A DNA stretch of 64,000 nt from Nymphaea colorata (Eukaryota > Streptophyta > Magnoliopsida > Nymphaeales > Nymphaeaceae). Of the stretch, positions 39,704 through 53,139 are shown in pieces (position 1 is the stretch's first letter; every line of letters begins with the position of its first letter). The stretch spans positions 3,388,723-3,452,722 of the forward strand of contig NC_045145.1 in the NCBI RefSeq assembly GCF_008831285.2. The letters are read 5' to 3'. The position numbers were made by a program, and so were the translations under genes. Under the pieces are notes generated by a model. It had not been told where the DNA came from and did no database searches. It saw nothing but the letters and a program-made list of their open reading frames with translations.

Positions 39704-42700
39704 TTCGCACCAAAAGAAGTCCTTAAAAAGATTTCTATGAACTTGCTGCTCAGTAAATCAGTCCACCAATCATAGCAATCAAGAAATGAACAAGAATATA
39801 TGAATTTGCTGTTCAAAACAGTCCCCCAGGTTTCTACGTATCCACGTATGCATATAAAAAAAACTTTGCTGTTCAAATCAGTCCACCAGACTATAAAACA
39901 AACATTCAATCTGAAAAAAAATATACCCAACATGCAACTACTCCACTTGCAGCCATTTTTCCACAGTCAACAAAAAATATGATAAGAATATGGTCCACGT
40001 GCAGTTAATCTTCCACGAGCCCAGATCTGAACAAGAATCCACATGCAACTACTTTTCCACGAGCCTAGATCTGAATAATAATGGAGTCCATGTGCTGCTA
40101 TTCATCCACGAAGCTAGATCTGACTTACAACTTTCCACTGCAACTCCCACGCAGTTGCTTACGGTCCACTACATCCACGTTGGGGACCTAATCACACATA
40201 CCTCTCACATGTGATTAGTCCCCTTCCACGCTGCTTCACTATCTTTCGATCAGCAGAGAGAAGAGAGAAAGGAAGGATAGAGGAAGAGAAGAAGTGGGAA
40301 GAGATGGGAGAGGAAGAGGAGAAGGGGTCGCTGGAAAATCACGACAGCCGCCGGCGGAGAGGGGTGGAGATCGCCGGCTCTGATACCATGTTACAGCCGG
40401 CAACCTTAGAGAGAGAATCATTAATCCATTCACTAACCCTAATCTCCATAATAAAGAGATTAGGGTTGAAGAGAGATTTACAAAGTACATCAACAGAAAA
40501 TAGAGGAATGTTTAAAGAGACCTCCTAACTATTAAATATTGCAAAGAACCACCTAGAAACATAAACTCTTCTAATTCAACATCCTTCATGGTTCATAACC
40601 GAAAAACCCATTTAACATCTATTTCTCCATCTGCTGAAAACGTTTATCTTAAGTCAACCAGAATGGTGGTTTCCAACAATCAGCGGAAATGCAAGGATGT
40701 GGTCTCTATTCTCTACAATGGTTGTGGACCATCAACTGTGTATTCGATTCATTATAAACTCTGCCCCATGTTATACTGTCATTCCTTTGTTCCCACATTA
40801 CGTGAACCCCAAGTTGAAAACTGAAACATGGTCAATGCACTGGATCAGCATGGAAACCAACTTTTCACTTTTCAGACATGCAAGTTCTTCTTCCAGCATT
40901 TGTGGAGATTGATCTTGTAATGTTGCATTCAAGGAAGAGGTGATTTATTTATGCTTCTGGCTTGGCAGATAAATAGCGTCTGTTTGCAATAGAAACCCCA
41001 CTTTTTTGTATGACCTTAGCACATATTTTAGCTCACATTGCAAACATGAAAAAGTCATACTTGTCATTTCTATTACTGATTGGATGTTCAACAGCCTTGG
41101 TAGCTACTGGAAAATTCCTTGAGAAATCAATAGCATGGGAATATGTTGAAGAAGGCTCTAGTTATCTGATCTTATCTGAGTTTAACGTATTTCAAAGAAA
41201 TCATCTTACCAGTTATTGTGCTTCTGATGAACAGGATTTGAGAATCTCTATCTGTAAATTAACCTGCAGGTTTTTTTTTTCCTATTCATTTTGACATGTC
41301 TTTGGCTTTTAATCATCTTTTTCCTAATAAATGGGCCTTGCCATGATTTCGATGAGTGCTTGTATCTATCAACAATTTGGTATCCCTTTTCAATTAATTG
41401 AGATAGTTTTCCATCCTGTGGTTGGAGTGGGATGTGGTAAGCAATTTATTTGGGGTTATGGTTTCTAAGAAAAAGATGAAAATTCACGGTAAACAATTAT
41501 AGGTGTTTCTGGAGCTGGGATATCATGCCAGTTCAGGTTTCAACTCACCTTCAGGATTTGACAGTGGAGTTGGAGGTCTAAGTACAGATTATATTGCATA
41601 CCACTCATTTAGACATGCAGCAAGTTCACCATATACAATAGTAACGTACAATGCAGCTCCATGTAAAGGAGTCACCTTCATGACTGCTCATTGTTAGAAC
41701 TACATATGGGATATCTCAACCCAAGATCGTACTGCTTACTTGCATATGATTATGCAATCTCATAATGCTTACTTAGATAGAAAGCATAGTAATCAGAACA
41801 AGTAGGTTTAGTTGTTGAGGCATGGACTAGTCCACGCCTAGGTGTGAGTCCACACCTAGGCATCACCCTCTGTGAGTCCACACTCGTCTGTCCATCACTT
41901 AGGCGACAGGTGTTAGACTGGTGCCTAGGCTGGACTAGGCGCTAGCACGCCTAGTCCATGGGAAGGTGAAAAGTCACCTTTCCTTCAAATTAAGTCCTGT
42001 AATTTTATTATACACTGTTATACTGTATATACTTATATTATATGCAGTTATGTTATATAATTTCTGTTCTTTGAGTACAGTTTGCTGTACGTTAATTACA
42101 TTTCTATATCAACTCATCAAGTGGAAGTTTCAGCCAAATGTTAAGTACATTTTCTATGAAGCCATGAATTTCTGTATATATCTTATGTGCTCTAAAACAT
42201 ATTTTGTGGAACGTATGCCAGCCTTCTTGCCCATGTTAAACCCTAGGTTTATGGTAAAATGACCACCAGTTTCTTTTGTTTAGTGCATATCTAGTAATCA
42301 AAGAAATACGTGGAGACCTCACTTCAACATAGTATGATGTTAGAGCTGCAAAGAAACAATATGAACTATGTAGATGATAGTCCACAGTCCACAGTCCACA
42401 CATGAAGCATAAAACATTTCCTAAATTACTATGTTGTAAAAATCCTCTTTGATGCTTATACTTATCAATGCATGGTCATCAAATATTTAGTACACAAGTA
42501 ACAGAGTAAAAGTTTGTTAAATATTGGTAAATTTCTTCATCTTCATTTACAGGCTAAATGCAGTTCTTGATTATGGCAACTAACCTTAGCTAGATATGAC
42601 ATGATTACAGAAGAGCTCTCAAACAACTGAAGTGTTAGTACTTACTACTTAGTAACAGAATAAAAGTCTGCTAGATATGAGACGCCTTTTAGGCCAGGCG

Positions 42701-45700
42701 TGGCTAGGCGCCAGGTGTTGGCTGGTGCCTAGGCAGCACGTAGATGCCTTGACAACTACGCAAGTAGGGATGTAAGCCTGCTTGATGCGCTGATATTAAA
42801 TCCTGAATGGGGTTCCCATAATAATTTGAAGCTTTCTAGCTGCTTTGGCAGATCTGGCTTTTCTAGTAGGAGCTTTAAGAAACATGTATTTTTAGCTGAA
42901 GTTATAGTCATACAGATTAATGACTTGGCAAGTTTGCATGCTATAACATGTCCATTTTAAGGATTTAAATTTTAAAGCCAGTACTTTTCATGAAAAAGTT
43001 ATCGACAACTAAAATAATAATATGAGCAGAACCTGAAAAAAAGTCCTTAGTCCTTTCAACAGTCCTTGTCCTGAGCATGTCAATTTTAGTTATTGTTCTT
43101 GTTCTTGTATACTCCTTTTGCTATTTTATAGACATGCTGCAGGAAAGAAAATCAACATCTTATCCTGATTTCAGTCAAAGGCACACCAAAGTTCCAAACT
43201 CCTGCCTAGGTATTGGGTGGTAGCCTAAACACCTAGACTGAGGCACTTAGTCTGTCCAAATAAAAAGTGTCAGTTATTGTAAGTTGTTTTGTTTTTACTG
43301 CCTTCTATATTGATTGAGATGGAGCTTTTTTAAAAGTTCCATTTTGACCCTTTTATCTCATTTTCTGTTTCCCCATTTTATTGTTTCTGCCTTTTCTTTT
43401 TCTGTTGAGCAGGACCACCTTGGCCTTTCTATGGGGTCTGCCACCCAGGCATGCCTAACACCTTAACTGCACATCTATCCTATTGGGGGGACTTTGACTC
43501 ATATGAGATAGCAACTTGGCTAGTTAATGTCTTCCACTAGTGTTTGCTTTTCTTTTCTGTGTTTTGTTTTTGTGTAAGGTACTTCAAATGAAGTGGTTTT
43601 GCATATGTGTACTGTTTCATAGACATGATGAAGTGGATTCCATTCGATCTTGTAACTAGCTCTAATTTGCACCCATTTCAGAGCTTGGATGAAGCACACA
43701 GCAGTCCTGGACTGCATGCTGCTGCTGGACCTGGTCTTGCTGAAGAATGTGCCACACTGGTAAGGTTGGTTTGTTGGTTTAGTTACATGGGTTCATATGA
43801 TCTTTCACTTCTGATATCTTGGATATGAACAATTATGTTAATGTTTCCAATTGTGCCAATGGGTGGATTGTCTTTCAGGGTGGATGTCGAACTGGTATGG
43901 CAAAAGTTACCAATGCATATGACCTTCCTGCTAGGTGTGTTTTTCAGAACAGATATCTTCCTCTTATCTTATTATGTTCCATACCTGAATCTCCTGCTTA
44001 ATAAGATAAGTTAAGAGCCTTCCCTACTATTTTAATGTTATTGGTAAGTGCTTCTGGATTAGCTATTCAAATTGAAGAATACTATTTCACCCTTTGTTCT
44101 CCAAGAAAACTGATCATCATTAATTTTTTATTTGGTATAATTAGTTAACTAAATTCTGTCCATGCAACAAGGAATTAACTTTTGTGATTTAGTTCATCAT
44201 CTTCTCCATATTCACTTGGATATGCAGGAGAGTGATTCATACGGTTGGTCCAAAGTATGCCGTGAAATACCATACTGCTGCAGAAAATGCTCTTAGTCAT
44301 TGCTACCGTTCATGTCTTGAACTTCTAATTGACAATGGACTTCAGAGGTTTGTGGTGGAAGCCATAATTTCTTTTTATGTTAACATGCAGCTTTATGTTT
44401 AACCTGTTTTTGGAGAATGCCCAAGTATATCATGACTTGACTTCCCTCTTTGGCATTTTTCTGAGGCAGTATTGCTATGGTCTGCATATATACAGAGGCA
44501 AAAAATTACCCACGAGAACCAGCTGCCCATGTAGCAATTAGTGAGATACTATTTAACTTATCTCATCTATTTAGTATTTTATTAACTTGAAATTTTTGTG
44601 CATCATTCACCTAATGATTTTTTTTGTGCAGGAACTGTTCGACGATTTTTGGAGAAACAAAAGGATAAGATCAACGCAGTCGTATTTTGTACAACCACAT
44701 CCTATGATACAGAAATATACAAAAGGTGCTTGAACTTCGGCTTGGAAGATCCTATCAGTGTGAAACTCATGAACCACCAACAAAAATTATTTTGGTTATA
44801 CAAACTTATCAGTATTTTGTCTTAGTCCTAGGCTCCTAGCCGTATTGCCCTTTATTAATATTATATACTTTGAAAATTTTCATCCTTGTATGTTGTCATG
44901 GCCTTATTGTTTTGCTTCTGAGTTCCTATACTGAATCATGATGCTGGAAACCAATAACTTTCTTAGTAATACCTGCAAAGTTGTGGTCCACGCAGACTGC
45001 TTCCACTTTATTTCCCCAGGGATAAACTTGAAGAGGAGTTGGCACTATCAAAGCTTCCGGCAGATGTAGGGGACGAAAATGGTGAAACAACTATCGATGA
45101 ACGTAAAATCAGAATTAAGCCTTTACCTGCTGTGTCGGCAACTGTATCTAGACCACCTTCACCTGAGGTTAATCATCCTAGCAATGATGTTGGTGATGTT
45201 GGTTGTGTACAAAGAAGGTTGGTAATTTATCAGTTAAAATTTTGCTAAATGTAATTAGCTTTTTATTTATTGACACTGAAAATGTTAATATTGCTTGTTA
45301 AATTGGCATCATAAAATGGCCATTTCACATGCTTGTTTAATGCTGATAACAGATTGTGTGTTAGCATATGCGTTTATCGTCATTTTGTTTAACTGGGTAG
45401 CCTATACACATTGTTGATTCTGTATTGTCCGTTTTCTTTGTTTTCTGTGGAACGGTACAGTTCTTTCAACATTTCAACACAATCAAGCAATTGATATTTA
45501 AGATTCTTAAAATTCTTTTCTTATCATACGGCAGTTGACATGTGACATTGTATGACTCTGTTGAGGGTCACTTTGAAATTCTTTGGGTTGCCAACTATAT
45601 AGTCAAAAACAGTATACAGCTGATCTTTAAAAGGACTAGGTGAGAGCTAGCCAGGTCAAAAATAGCAAATGGAAGAAGGAAGAAAAAGAAAAAGAAGAAT

Positions 45701-48700
45701 AAAGAAAAAAGAAGAAGAATATGATGATGCAGAAAACAACCTTCTTAAGACCTTTATTCATTTTCATGCCTAGGCAGTACAGTCTAGACAAGAAGGTGGC
45801 TGTCCTGGAACTGGGTGTGCTTAGATGAGCAACTAAGCACAATTTTGGCTACATAGGTTGCCAATTAGCTGTTGCTCCAGCCTATAAATTGTTGCTTCAG
45901 CTACTTTTGTTTTCTTTGTCATGATCTCGTCCTTGTTCCTTGTTTTAGACATAAGCGAGAGCTTACATCAATTCTTGTTCAGGTAGTTTAGATTATGATA
46001 GCTTTTCTGGATTGATCTTCTTGAATGGTTTGCCATTAACAGAACATTGCTTCCAATTTTCACAGGCACACGTCATCCTTGGATTCATACTTGGATCCTG
46101 CATTCATGTCGTTGACAAAGGATCCAGATCAGAAGCGAAAAGAACAATGGGAAAAGGCTGCTCAAGCTCAGGCTGGGTGGAACTGTGCTAAATTTTTTGG
46201 ATTTGGTGACCTTGGTAGCCCTCCACTAACTCCAGCAGAGGAATATTCACTTCATGCCAGATATCTTGCAAAAGCAAATTCACTTAATCTTTCAGAAATT
46301 GCTGAAATGAAGATTGTGTAAGCCTTGTTTTTCCATAAAATGGCCATGTTCATACCTGATTTTCTTCTCGAAAAGGAAAATTGAGTCAAATTCAAAGTTT
46401 ATTGTTTAGCTGAAGTGGTTGCTGTGCAATGACTTGGTGGTTCAGTTTGCTTATCATGGTGTTTTAAATATCAAAATGTGGTTCTGTTTTCTGAAATTCT
46501 TTCTCTTTTTTTGCCCATCTCAGCCCTTTGTTGGTTGAATTCTTTAGTCCCCAAACTTTTTGCCCCAAAGGATAGCTTAAACTCAATCTTTGACTGAGAT
46601 TAACACTTGGGAAAAATAATTGGTTGCCCACTGAGCTCACTCCGTTGCACGAGAAGTTGCATGGCCACATAGATGCACCCATGTGACATGGATCTCAGTG
46701 GAGGATGCAGATATACAGTCTGACTTGTGTTATGCATATTTTGGACAAGCTTATCCATGCATCCTCAAGTTGCAATTTGTAACTTTCTTTTGTTTGTTCT
46801 TTCATTCTCGTTGACTTCATTTTTTCCATTTCATTTTAGATATCGTGGGGGTGTGGATAGCGAGGGACGCCCTGTCATGGTTGTGGTGGGCGCTCATTTT
46901 CTACTCCGTTGTCTTGATCTGGAGCGCTTTGTCCTGTATGTTGTCAAGGTATTTGCCATGGATGGCTGGTCTTATTGGAAATTATAAGCTTCTATTGTTT
47001 TCCTCATTTTATTTGTAGTACACCAGGTATTATTTTGCCTCCTCAACCAACAGTGTCCAATAGTTCTGCTGGGTATGCTTGAAAAGCTCACCCTTTTTTC
47101 TCTCATGAACACAAAAATGCTGATTCATGCATGATCTAATTTTAAGTATTAAGCAAAGATAGTTGGTTATGTTGACTTGCATTATGTTGGCTGGGCTTTT
47201 ATGGTGCATTATTTTAAGTCACAGAAAATGCGTTTTTTTAAAAAAAAAAAACTCGAAAAAAACACGATAAATTAAATGGCCGTTTAAAACTTTTAAAAAA
47301 AGCATTTTTTTGAAAAAAACGTTAAAAAAGAAAAAAACGCGTTTTTAACACATTTTTTTTCACTTTTTCCAGTTTTTTTTTAATGCCAAACCTTTTTTTT
47401 AATTTTCTATTTTTTATTTGTTGCAAATTTAGTTATCTTTTGATGTTTGTGTTATGAGTTTCTCACTTATTTTATTTCTCTCATTTTTAGTTTTTTCAAA
47501 TTTTTAAAAATTTATCGTATTTTTCCCTTTTTTTCAAGCTCGTTGTATTATACCCGAAAAAAACCTTACTGTTTAAAACATGAGACATTATTTGTGACTA
47601 TGATTTTAATACTGAGCAATTATTTAAGAACTATATTGTGCTTCTGAGTTCAGTGGTGATCTCTAATTTCTTTTAGTATGACTATATTCTTTATACTTCC
47701 CTTTAGTGTTTCTACTTTCTACGTTTAGACAAGCCTTTTCTTTTTGAGGAAAGATAGAAGGGGAACGGAATTTGGACATCTCAAACTTTATATTTTGTCT
47801 TTTTCTTCAGGAATTTGAGCCATTGATACAGAAGCCTTATACAATTGTCTACTTTCATTCTGCTGCATCTTTACAACTGTAAGTGTGCTGAAACCTAAGA
47901 AGGACAAATGCATGGGAATTCTCATTTTAGACCTTGCTGTAATACTTTTTTTCTCCAGAAAAAAGATATGGGTTGCACAATGGTCATGATTTTGCTTTGA
48001 TATATCATCTGCATTTTCAAAAGTTTTATTTATAGTTCCACTTGGTGTTGATTGCTGAGGAACTATGAGCTCGGAAGGGCATCCCTTGCATAATATATTA
48101 GTAGGATCTTTTTTTCCTTTTATGATTACTTTGGTACTTTTTCGATGAAAGTGGGCTGGGAGTCCCCTTCCATTTGAGAAAAAATAAAGAATAATATGTA
48201 CAAATCAAAGTCGACCAAAAGGTCTAACTACCTCTGCTCAGAAAGCAAGGTAAGAACATCAAAAGATAAAGCTTGTTTATATACTATCATCTTGCCAAGA
48301 ACATTATTATCATGGTAAAAACTAAAAACCATTGATTAGAGCTGACTCCTTAAGATCATGGAGCCATGATTTCCACTGCACGTTGTTAGCTCTGAGCCAA
48401 ACTCTGCTAGCACAATCAGGAACATACTGCAGAAGGCTTAGCCATATATCTGTTTCAACAAAACCACCAGATCGAGTGTCAGGAAGAGCTTGCTTGGGAG
48501 ATGATTTCTCCATTATACCAAAGAATGCCAGCACAAAAATAGCTTGTTGTCGTTTTTGCAGAGGCGATCTCAATCAGATATCCTTCCAAACTATCAGTAT
48601 GCCAGAAGGGACCGAACACTCCTATCAACAACCATAGTTGGATTGCCTTAAGCATCTGATCTGTCCTGTGATGTTTCAAAATATTTTCAGAACATGCCCA

Positions 48701-51700
48701 CCAAACTTCCTGATTGGCTTCAGAAACATCTTTGTAAGTTTCTTCATGGGAGTACAAATTCCTAAATCCCCATATTTTTCAAACCGTGATGCTGAAACAA
48801 GTTCTCCAGCAAACTTTAAGCTCTTTACATGAGAATCTCCTACCATGCCACCATAAAAACATGGAGTAGAAGGTTTCTCTGGGTTTAAAGAAAATCCAAA
48901 TTTGGAAGCAACAAATTTCCAGATCATCAAGGAATAACGACATGTAAACAGAACATAGTGTTGATCTTCAGTAGCTTGCTGACACAGCCTGCAGTTAGAA
49001 ACCAAGGAAACCCCTAGTCTTTGCAATCTGGAATCAGTGAGCAATCTGCCATAGCTGGCAATATACACAAACCAACATACTCTCGGAATAGATTTGCTGT
49101 TCCACACCCACTTCCATTTCATAACAATACCCTTAGCTCTGATATGCTCCCATGTTTGACATTGCATAGAGATTGGCTGACGTGAGTGCTTCCAACATAG
49201 AAAATCAGATCCTTCCCTCAATCTGATTATTGCCCCATTAGCATCAGTACAATACTGAAGCCATCTATTATCATTAACTGCATATTTAGCCAATGACTTA
49301 CTTACTAAGAGGCATGACTCTTGATCCATTTCTAACATCTCATTTATAGGAAGACAGTTGATGATTCTCTCATTCTTCCAAGGGTCTATCCAGAATCTAG
49401 CCATCTCGTCATTCCTGAGCTCCCAATAAATGTCATGTCTAACTCTCTTCCAATCTTGAAAAATGTCTTTCCATAGTGGACAATGACTTCTGCTATTTAG
49501 GTCATCCCAAGTGCCTTTCTTGCCAAAATATTTTAGTCTACAGACCTTGGCCCAAATACCATGATCCATGACTACAAGGCATCCCATAAAACTGAGATAA
49601 GATATATTGACCTCCCCTGGTCTCTTTAGTCATACTCCACCTTCAATGATAGGTAATGTAAGAGCTTTGGCTGATAACAGGTTCATTTTCCTTGTGATGT
49701 CTGAGTCTCCCCATAGAAATTGAATCATCACATCTTCAATCTTCTTAAGCACTGCTGCTGGGCATTTAAGAACCATAAACTAGTAGTTAGGGATGCCAGC
49801 AAGTACGAATTTGATAAGACAAAGTTTTCCAGCATATGACAAGTTCCTGCTTTTTCATTGGCTCAATCTGTTTTACATCTTAATAACAACGCAATCCCAG
49901 TGAGCAGCAGTTAGGTGACATGGAGATAGAGGTAACCCAAGATACTTAGTTGGAAAGATACCTAACATCCAACCATATTGTTCACTGATAGCAGTAATGT
50001 CGCTATTTGGCATAGCGAAGCTGAAAAAGTTGGATTTCGAAGCAATAATTTTCATCCCAGCAGAGTTCTCAAATTCCTTAAGAATCTCAACAAAAGTAGG
50101 AAAAGAACGAGGGGAAGCCTTAAGAAAAAGAAACATATCATCCGCATACAAAGTTGTAAACATGCCATCTACTCCTTGACCAATTTTTGGAATAGAAATT
50201 TTCTGCCTGATTATAGCTGCCCGGTATATTTCCATCTCAATTACAGTAATTTGCTTTTTCCTGATGTGGCCTTTAATAAAAGCATGAAAAAAACTATTAT
50301 TCTCATCACCAGCTTGCAACCATCTTACTCTAGCTTTTGCTTAAGCATAATCTCTTCTTCCGCAAATGCATCCAAGAGAGCTTCCCAAATTTGCTTTTCT
50401 TTGTTTGTTCAAGGACAATAATATGGACAATTAGCCAAGATCTGAGTATGCATTTTTGGTCTTGACACACCAGCTATATTTCTGTCTTGGCATTTGGTCC
50501 AAAACTGCATAATTCCACGATAAGTATCTTTCTGTGCTATTGCGCAGTAGCCTCATCCCCATGCCATCTATGTACTTGAGTCCCTAGATCTTGAGCTTTT
50601 TTTGACCTTGCATTTGTGGCCCCTTCTGACCTTGTATTTGCAGATTGTCATTAGGTGCACTTTATTCTCCAAGTCTCTTGTTATTGGGAAGGGAAAAATA
50701 TATGTTCAGGGCTTGAATTACTGCTCAATGAATTTAAAAAAAAAAAAAAAAATCAAGCTTCCAGCATGAATCAAAGGTATTTATAATCAGGTGGTACCTC
50801 AAGTATCTTCCTGTAATGTAATAAGCCTTTTTGACCAAGTGTCAGTAGAAACACATTGTTTAGGAAAATTCAGCTTACTTCTTTGACAAAATAGAACAAG
50901 GATAGTAAGAACGTGCTTTTCCATTTCTTCTGTTTCCTTGGCATTACACCCTTCTGAGTACTGTGCGAGATCTACTGCCTTGGCAAATCAGTGTAAAAGA
51001 ACTAATAATTAGGAAAGTATGTTTCTAACTTTCTAGCAGGTGCTGCCTACTGAGCTACCAGGAAGATGAAAGAGAATAATCAAATTATTTTTCATAATTT
51101 CAGAACAAGCAGACTGTTTTGCGTCCATACACATTCTAATATTTTTCATAATTCGTCTGTAGAAAAGTTTTCTCCAGACGATTGATGCTTGTGATAATTT
51201 ATTTCTCAGGGTTGAAAATTTTGAAAGATCAAAAGAGCAAGAACATGCTGTCTATTTAATGGAGAGCTGACGTATGTCAGCATAGCTATATTTGAGGGCT
51301 ACGTTGCATGGATGGCGTGAAGTTGGGAACATCCCAAAAAATGAGACATTTGTCATAGAGGCATCAAGATACTTTACTAAGACAGTCAATTTTTTGTCAC
51401 TAACTTATTTGACCGATTACTTTTAGGGCTCTTTTCCAAATTCATCCATGGCTTATAAACAATTATCAACTTTATCCTTGCCTGCTTGCTATGGAACTTT
51501 TACCTACCTGTCTAGGTCGGGACCTGAGGTCGAATTGGTGAGGGTAAACTTTTCTAGAATGTTGCAAATACTATTAATGAATGAAAAAATAAAATTAGTA
51601 GAATGACGTACATACCAATCATACCATGGTTAAAGAAGTAAAAGGACAATTTTTTTAAAATGGCCAAAATTTGGTTAGATTCATCAATTACGATAAGGAG

Positions 51701-53139
51701 AGGGTGGATGTTTCAATTGCCTATGGTAATCATGTTTTATTTCTGTAGTATGTCTTTATTTTTTTTTTTGAAACGACATGACACACCAAGCAAATTTTCA
51801 CTGTAACGATGCATCCACATCTGTATCCATGTAAGATGGTTTGATGGTTGACAGAATCACTAATTGGAGGCATACTAGCTTTTTGTAAAGTAATTAATTA
51901 ATAGAAGAGAAACTTATCATAATGGTTTTAAAATGGAAAAGTCATGATTCTGAGTCTTTGACGCAGCTGGAACTGCATACTTGCTATCCTGATCATTGGT
52001 GTTCTATTTGTTCTCATTTTACTTCACAGATGACCTTGTATTGGCCATTTCAAATTTTTAGCCTCCCATGAATGTGAGGCATCTTAGTTGTAATATGGGT
52101 TCTTTAGTGTAACAGTTCAACTCGGTATAGTATTTAATGTTTGACAATTTAGCTGCTGTTGTGATGATCAGGCAGCCGGATTTAGGATGGATGAAGCGAT
52201 TACAACAAATACTAGGCCGAAAACACCAGCGTAATTTGCATGTGAGTGCTTTATTGAGAACATTAGCCTAATAGCTCTGCCAAAGTGTTCCATCTTATGC
52301 TATCATTCCTTATACTGCAACCTTTTACGTTGACATTTTTTCAGGCAATATATATGCTGCATCCGACGTTTGGATTGAAGGCTACAGTCTTGGCCTTACA
52401 GTTGTTTGTTGATGGAGAAGTATGTTGCTGTTTCTTGTCTCTACCCCATCAATGCCGTTGGGCTTCATAGACCATAGACAATTATAGATATGATAAGCTT
52501 TAGGCTAAGGTCCATGTGCAGATGGAACCGTGTTTTTTCATGTTATCTTGTCCTTGATAAAGTTGTCACAAGAGGCACAGGTTAACAGCTTCTTTTTCAA
52601 CGAAATCTCTAAATCATGTTTTATGGTAATAGTGGGGGTTCAGATCCGGGATTTCATTACTGTAGTTCATCTGATGTCTGGTCATGCCCATGCTATCTTG
52701 ATAAAAAAATCATGTTGCTCGTACCATGAAGTTTGCATGGTGGTTAGTAGGCAGTTTGTAGCTGAAGGTTTCGGCAGTATTAATTCCTAGAAGGCAAACT
52801 TGAATCACTTTTTGAAGCCATGTATTCCTCTTTACAGGTGTGGAGAAAGGTCGCGTATGTTGATCGACTTCTACAGCTGTTCAGACATGTCCCACGGGAA
52901 CAGTTGACTATCCCTGACTTCGTTTTTCAGTGAGTTTTTGTTATAATACAGTCTACCTTTAACATTTCTTCTATTGACTGTGCTCCTCCTTCTGACTATC
53001 CTTTTTCGGTCTATGAAGGCATGATCTTGAAGTGAATGGAGGAAAAGGCCTTATTGTAGACCCGAGAACCAAATATATATATCATCGGTCTCCTGGATCA
53101 AATCCATCTTCTTTGCCTACCAACAGAAGCTTAACCTAA
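35921..53139 (+). CDS. GDAP2: GDAP2 homologue: macro domain plus CRAL-TRIO (Sec14) protein, 14 exons
   Basis: Exons: 35921-36241, 43682-43759, 43879-43934, 44228-44347, 44470-44540, 44632-44725, 44996-45217, 46066-46317, 46840-46948, 47811-47878, 52173-52242, 52345-52419, 52838-52929, 53019-53139. They sum to 1749 nt, giving 582 residues and a TAA stop, with all phases matching. Exon 1 ends in WNLEVDAVVNSTNE and exons 2-6 continue the macro (ADP-ribose-binding) domain: HAAAGPGLAEEC, GGCRTGMAKVTNAYDLPAR, VIHTVGPKY, CIYTEAKNYP. Exon 7 starts at LLPLYFPRD. Exons 9-14 form a CRAL-TRIO lipid-binding-type domain (GGVDSEGRPVMVVVGAHF; YTIVYFHSAA; FGLKATVLAL). Plant homologues have the same two domains and similar length. 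Biochemical role is poorly known; ADP-ribose and lipid binding are inferred from the domains. Introns 1 (7.4 kb) and 10 (4.3 kb) are swollen by antisense retroelements; other introns are 0.1-1.1 kb. The gene appears intact. Confidence 0.93.
36891..39547 (-). pseudogene. Decayed copia gag-protease-integrase
   Basis: Gag (UBN2 type) reads from 39547 and meets TAG at 39077-39079 in the context THGE-SMVEKFLQGLSP, probably a former Gln codon; the same frame then runs to about 38108. Its zinc knuckle reads CTFYGKIGHSEDRC, with Tyr replacing the second Cys. Protease motif WIIDSGASRHFC follows. The GAG-pre-integrase part (about 37950-38110) is frameshifted. Integrase from about 37946 keeps DVWG, RTDNALEF and NGVAEWKHR, the last with Trp where active copies usually have Arg. 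The frame ends at 36891 before any reverse transcriptase motif. Confidence 0.85.
39741..40130 (-). repeat. Two short tandem-repeat arrays in the copia leader
   Basis: Array 1 (39741-39892) has three imperfect units of about 60 bp containing TTGCTGTTCAAA.CAGTCC. Array 2 (39992-40130) has three units of about 46 bp containing TTTTCCACGAGCCTAGATCT. Both lie between the primer site and gag. Confidence 0.65.
40377..40388 (-). other. Primer-binding site of the truncated copia
   Basis: Minus strand TGGTATCAGAGC, directly inside the LTR. Confidence 0.9.
40389..40581 (-). repeat. Single remaining LTR (5' LTR) of the truncated copia
   Basis: 193 bp running TGTTACAGCC ... ATTCAACA on the plus strand, next to the primer site. 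No partner LTR was found at the other end. Confidence 0.75.
41821..41960. repeat. Fold-back repeat rich in GCCTAGG
   Basis: CATGGACTAG and CTAGTCCATG close a 140-bp unit full of CCTAGGCG/GCCTAGGTG words. Related GGCGCCAGGTGTTGGCTGGTGCCTAGG wording is at 42690-42735 and a weaker one at 43200-43250, all within intron 1. Confidence 0.6.
48130..50560 (-). mobile_element. Degenerate LINE (non-LTR retrotransposon) in intron 10, antisense
   Basis: Minus-strand segments show RVRWLQAGDENNSFFHAFIKG (start of the RT region; near 50340-50270), LYADDMFLFLKA (RT active-site box, about 50150) and a C-terminal zf-RVT segment (48676-49587). These are in the order of plant L1-type LINEs. Borders are approximate and no poly-A tail or target duplication was resolved. 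Confidence 0.75.
48676..50340 (-). pseudogene. LINE reverse transcriptase and zf-RVT remnants
   Basis: The RT core between GHIRKKQI and the YADD box is only about 40 residues instead of roughly 200, so most fingers/palm sequence is deleted. Downstream, the open segment 48676-49587 carries the LINE linker (MDHGIWAKVCRLKYF, FWIDPWKNE) and the zinc-binding region (CWFVYIASYGRLLTDSRLQR, CRLC, HVLFTC-like HYVLFTC). Frameshifts separate the parts. It cannot produce a working enzyme. Confidence 0.8.

Larger units (their letters stand above)
36891..40581 (-). mobile_element. Truncated copia element in intron 1 of the GDAP2 homologue, antisense
   Basis: On the minus strand the order is LTR (40581-40389), tRNA-iMet primer site, leader, gag, protease, integrase; the sequence then stops near 36891. 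Reverse transcriptase, RNase H and the second LTR are missing, so it is a 3'-deleted copy. Several stops and frameshifts mark it as inactive. Confidence 0.85.
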
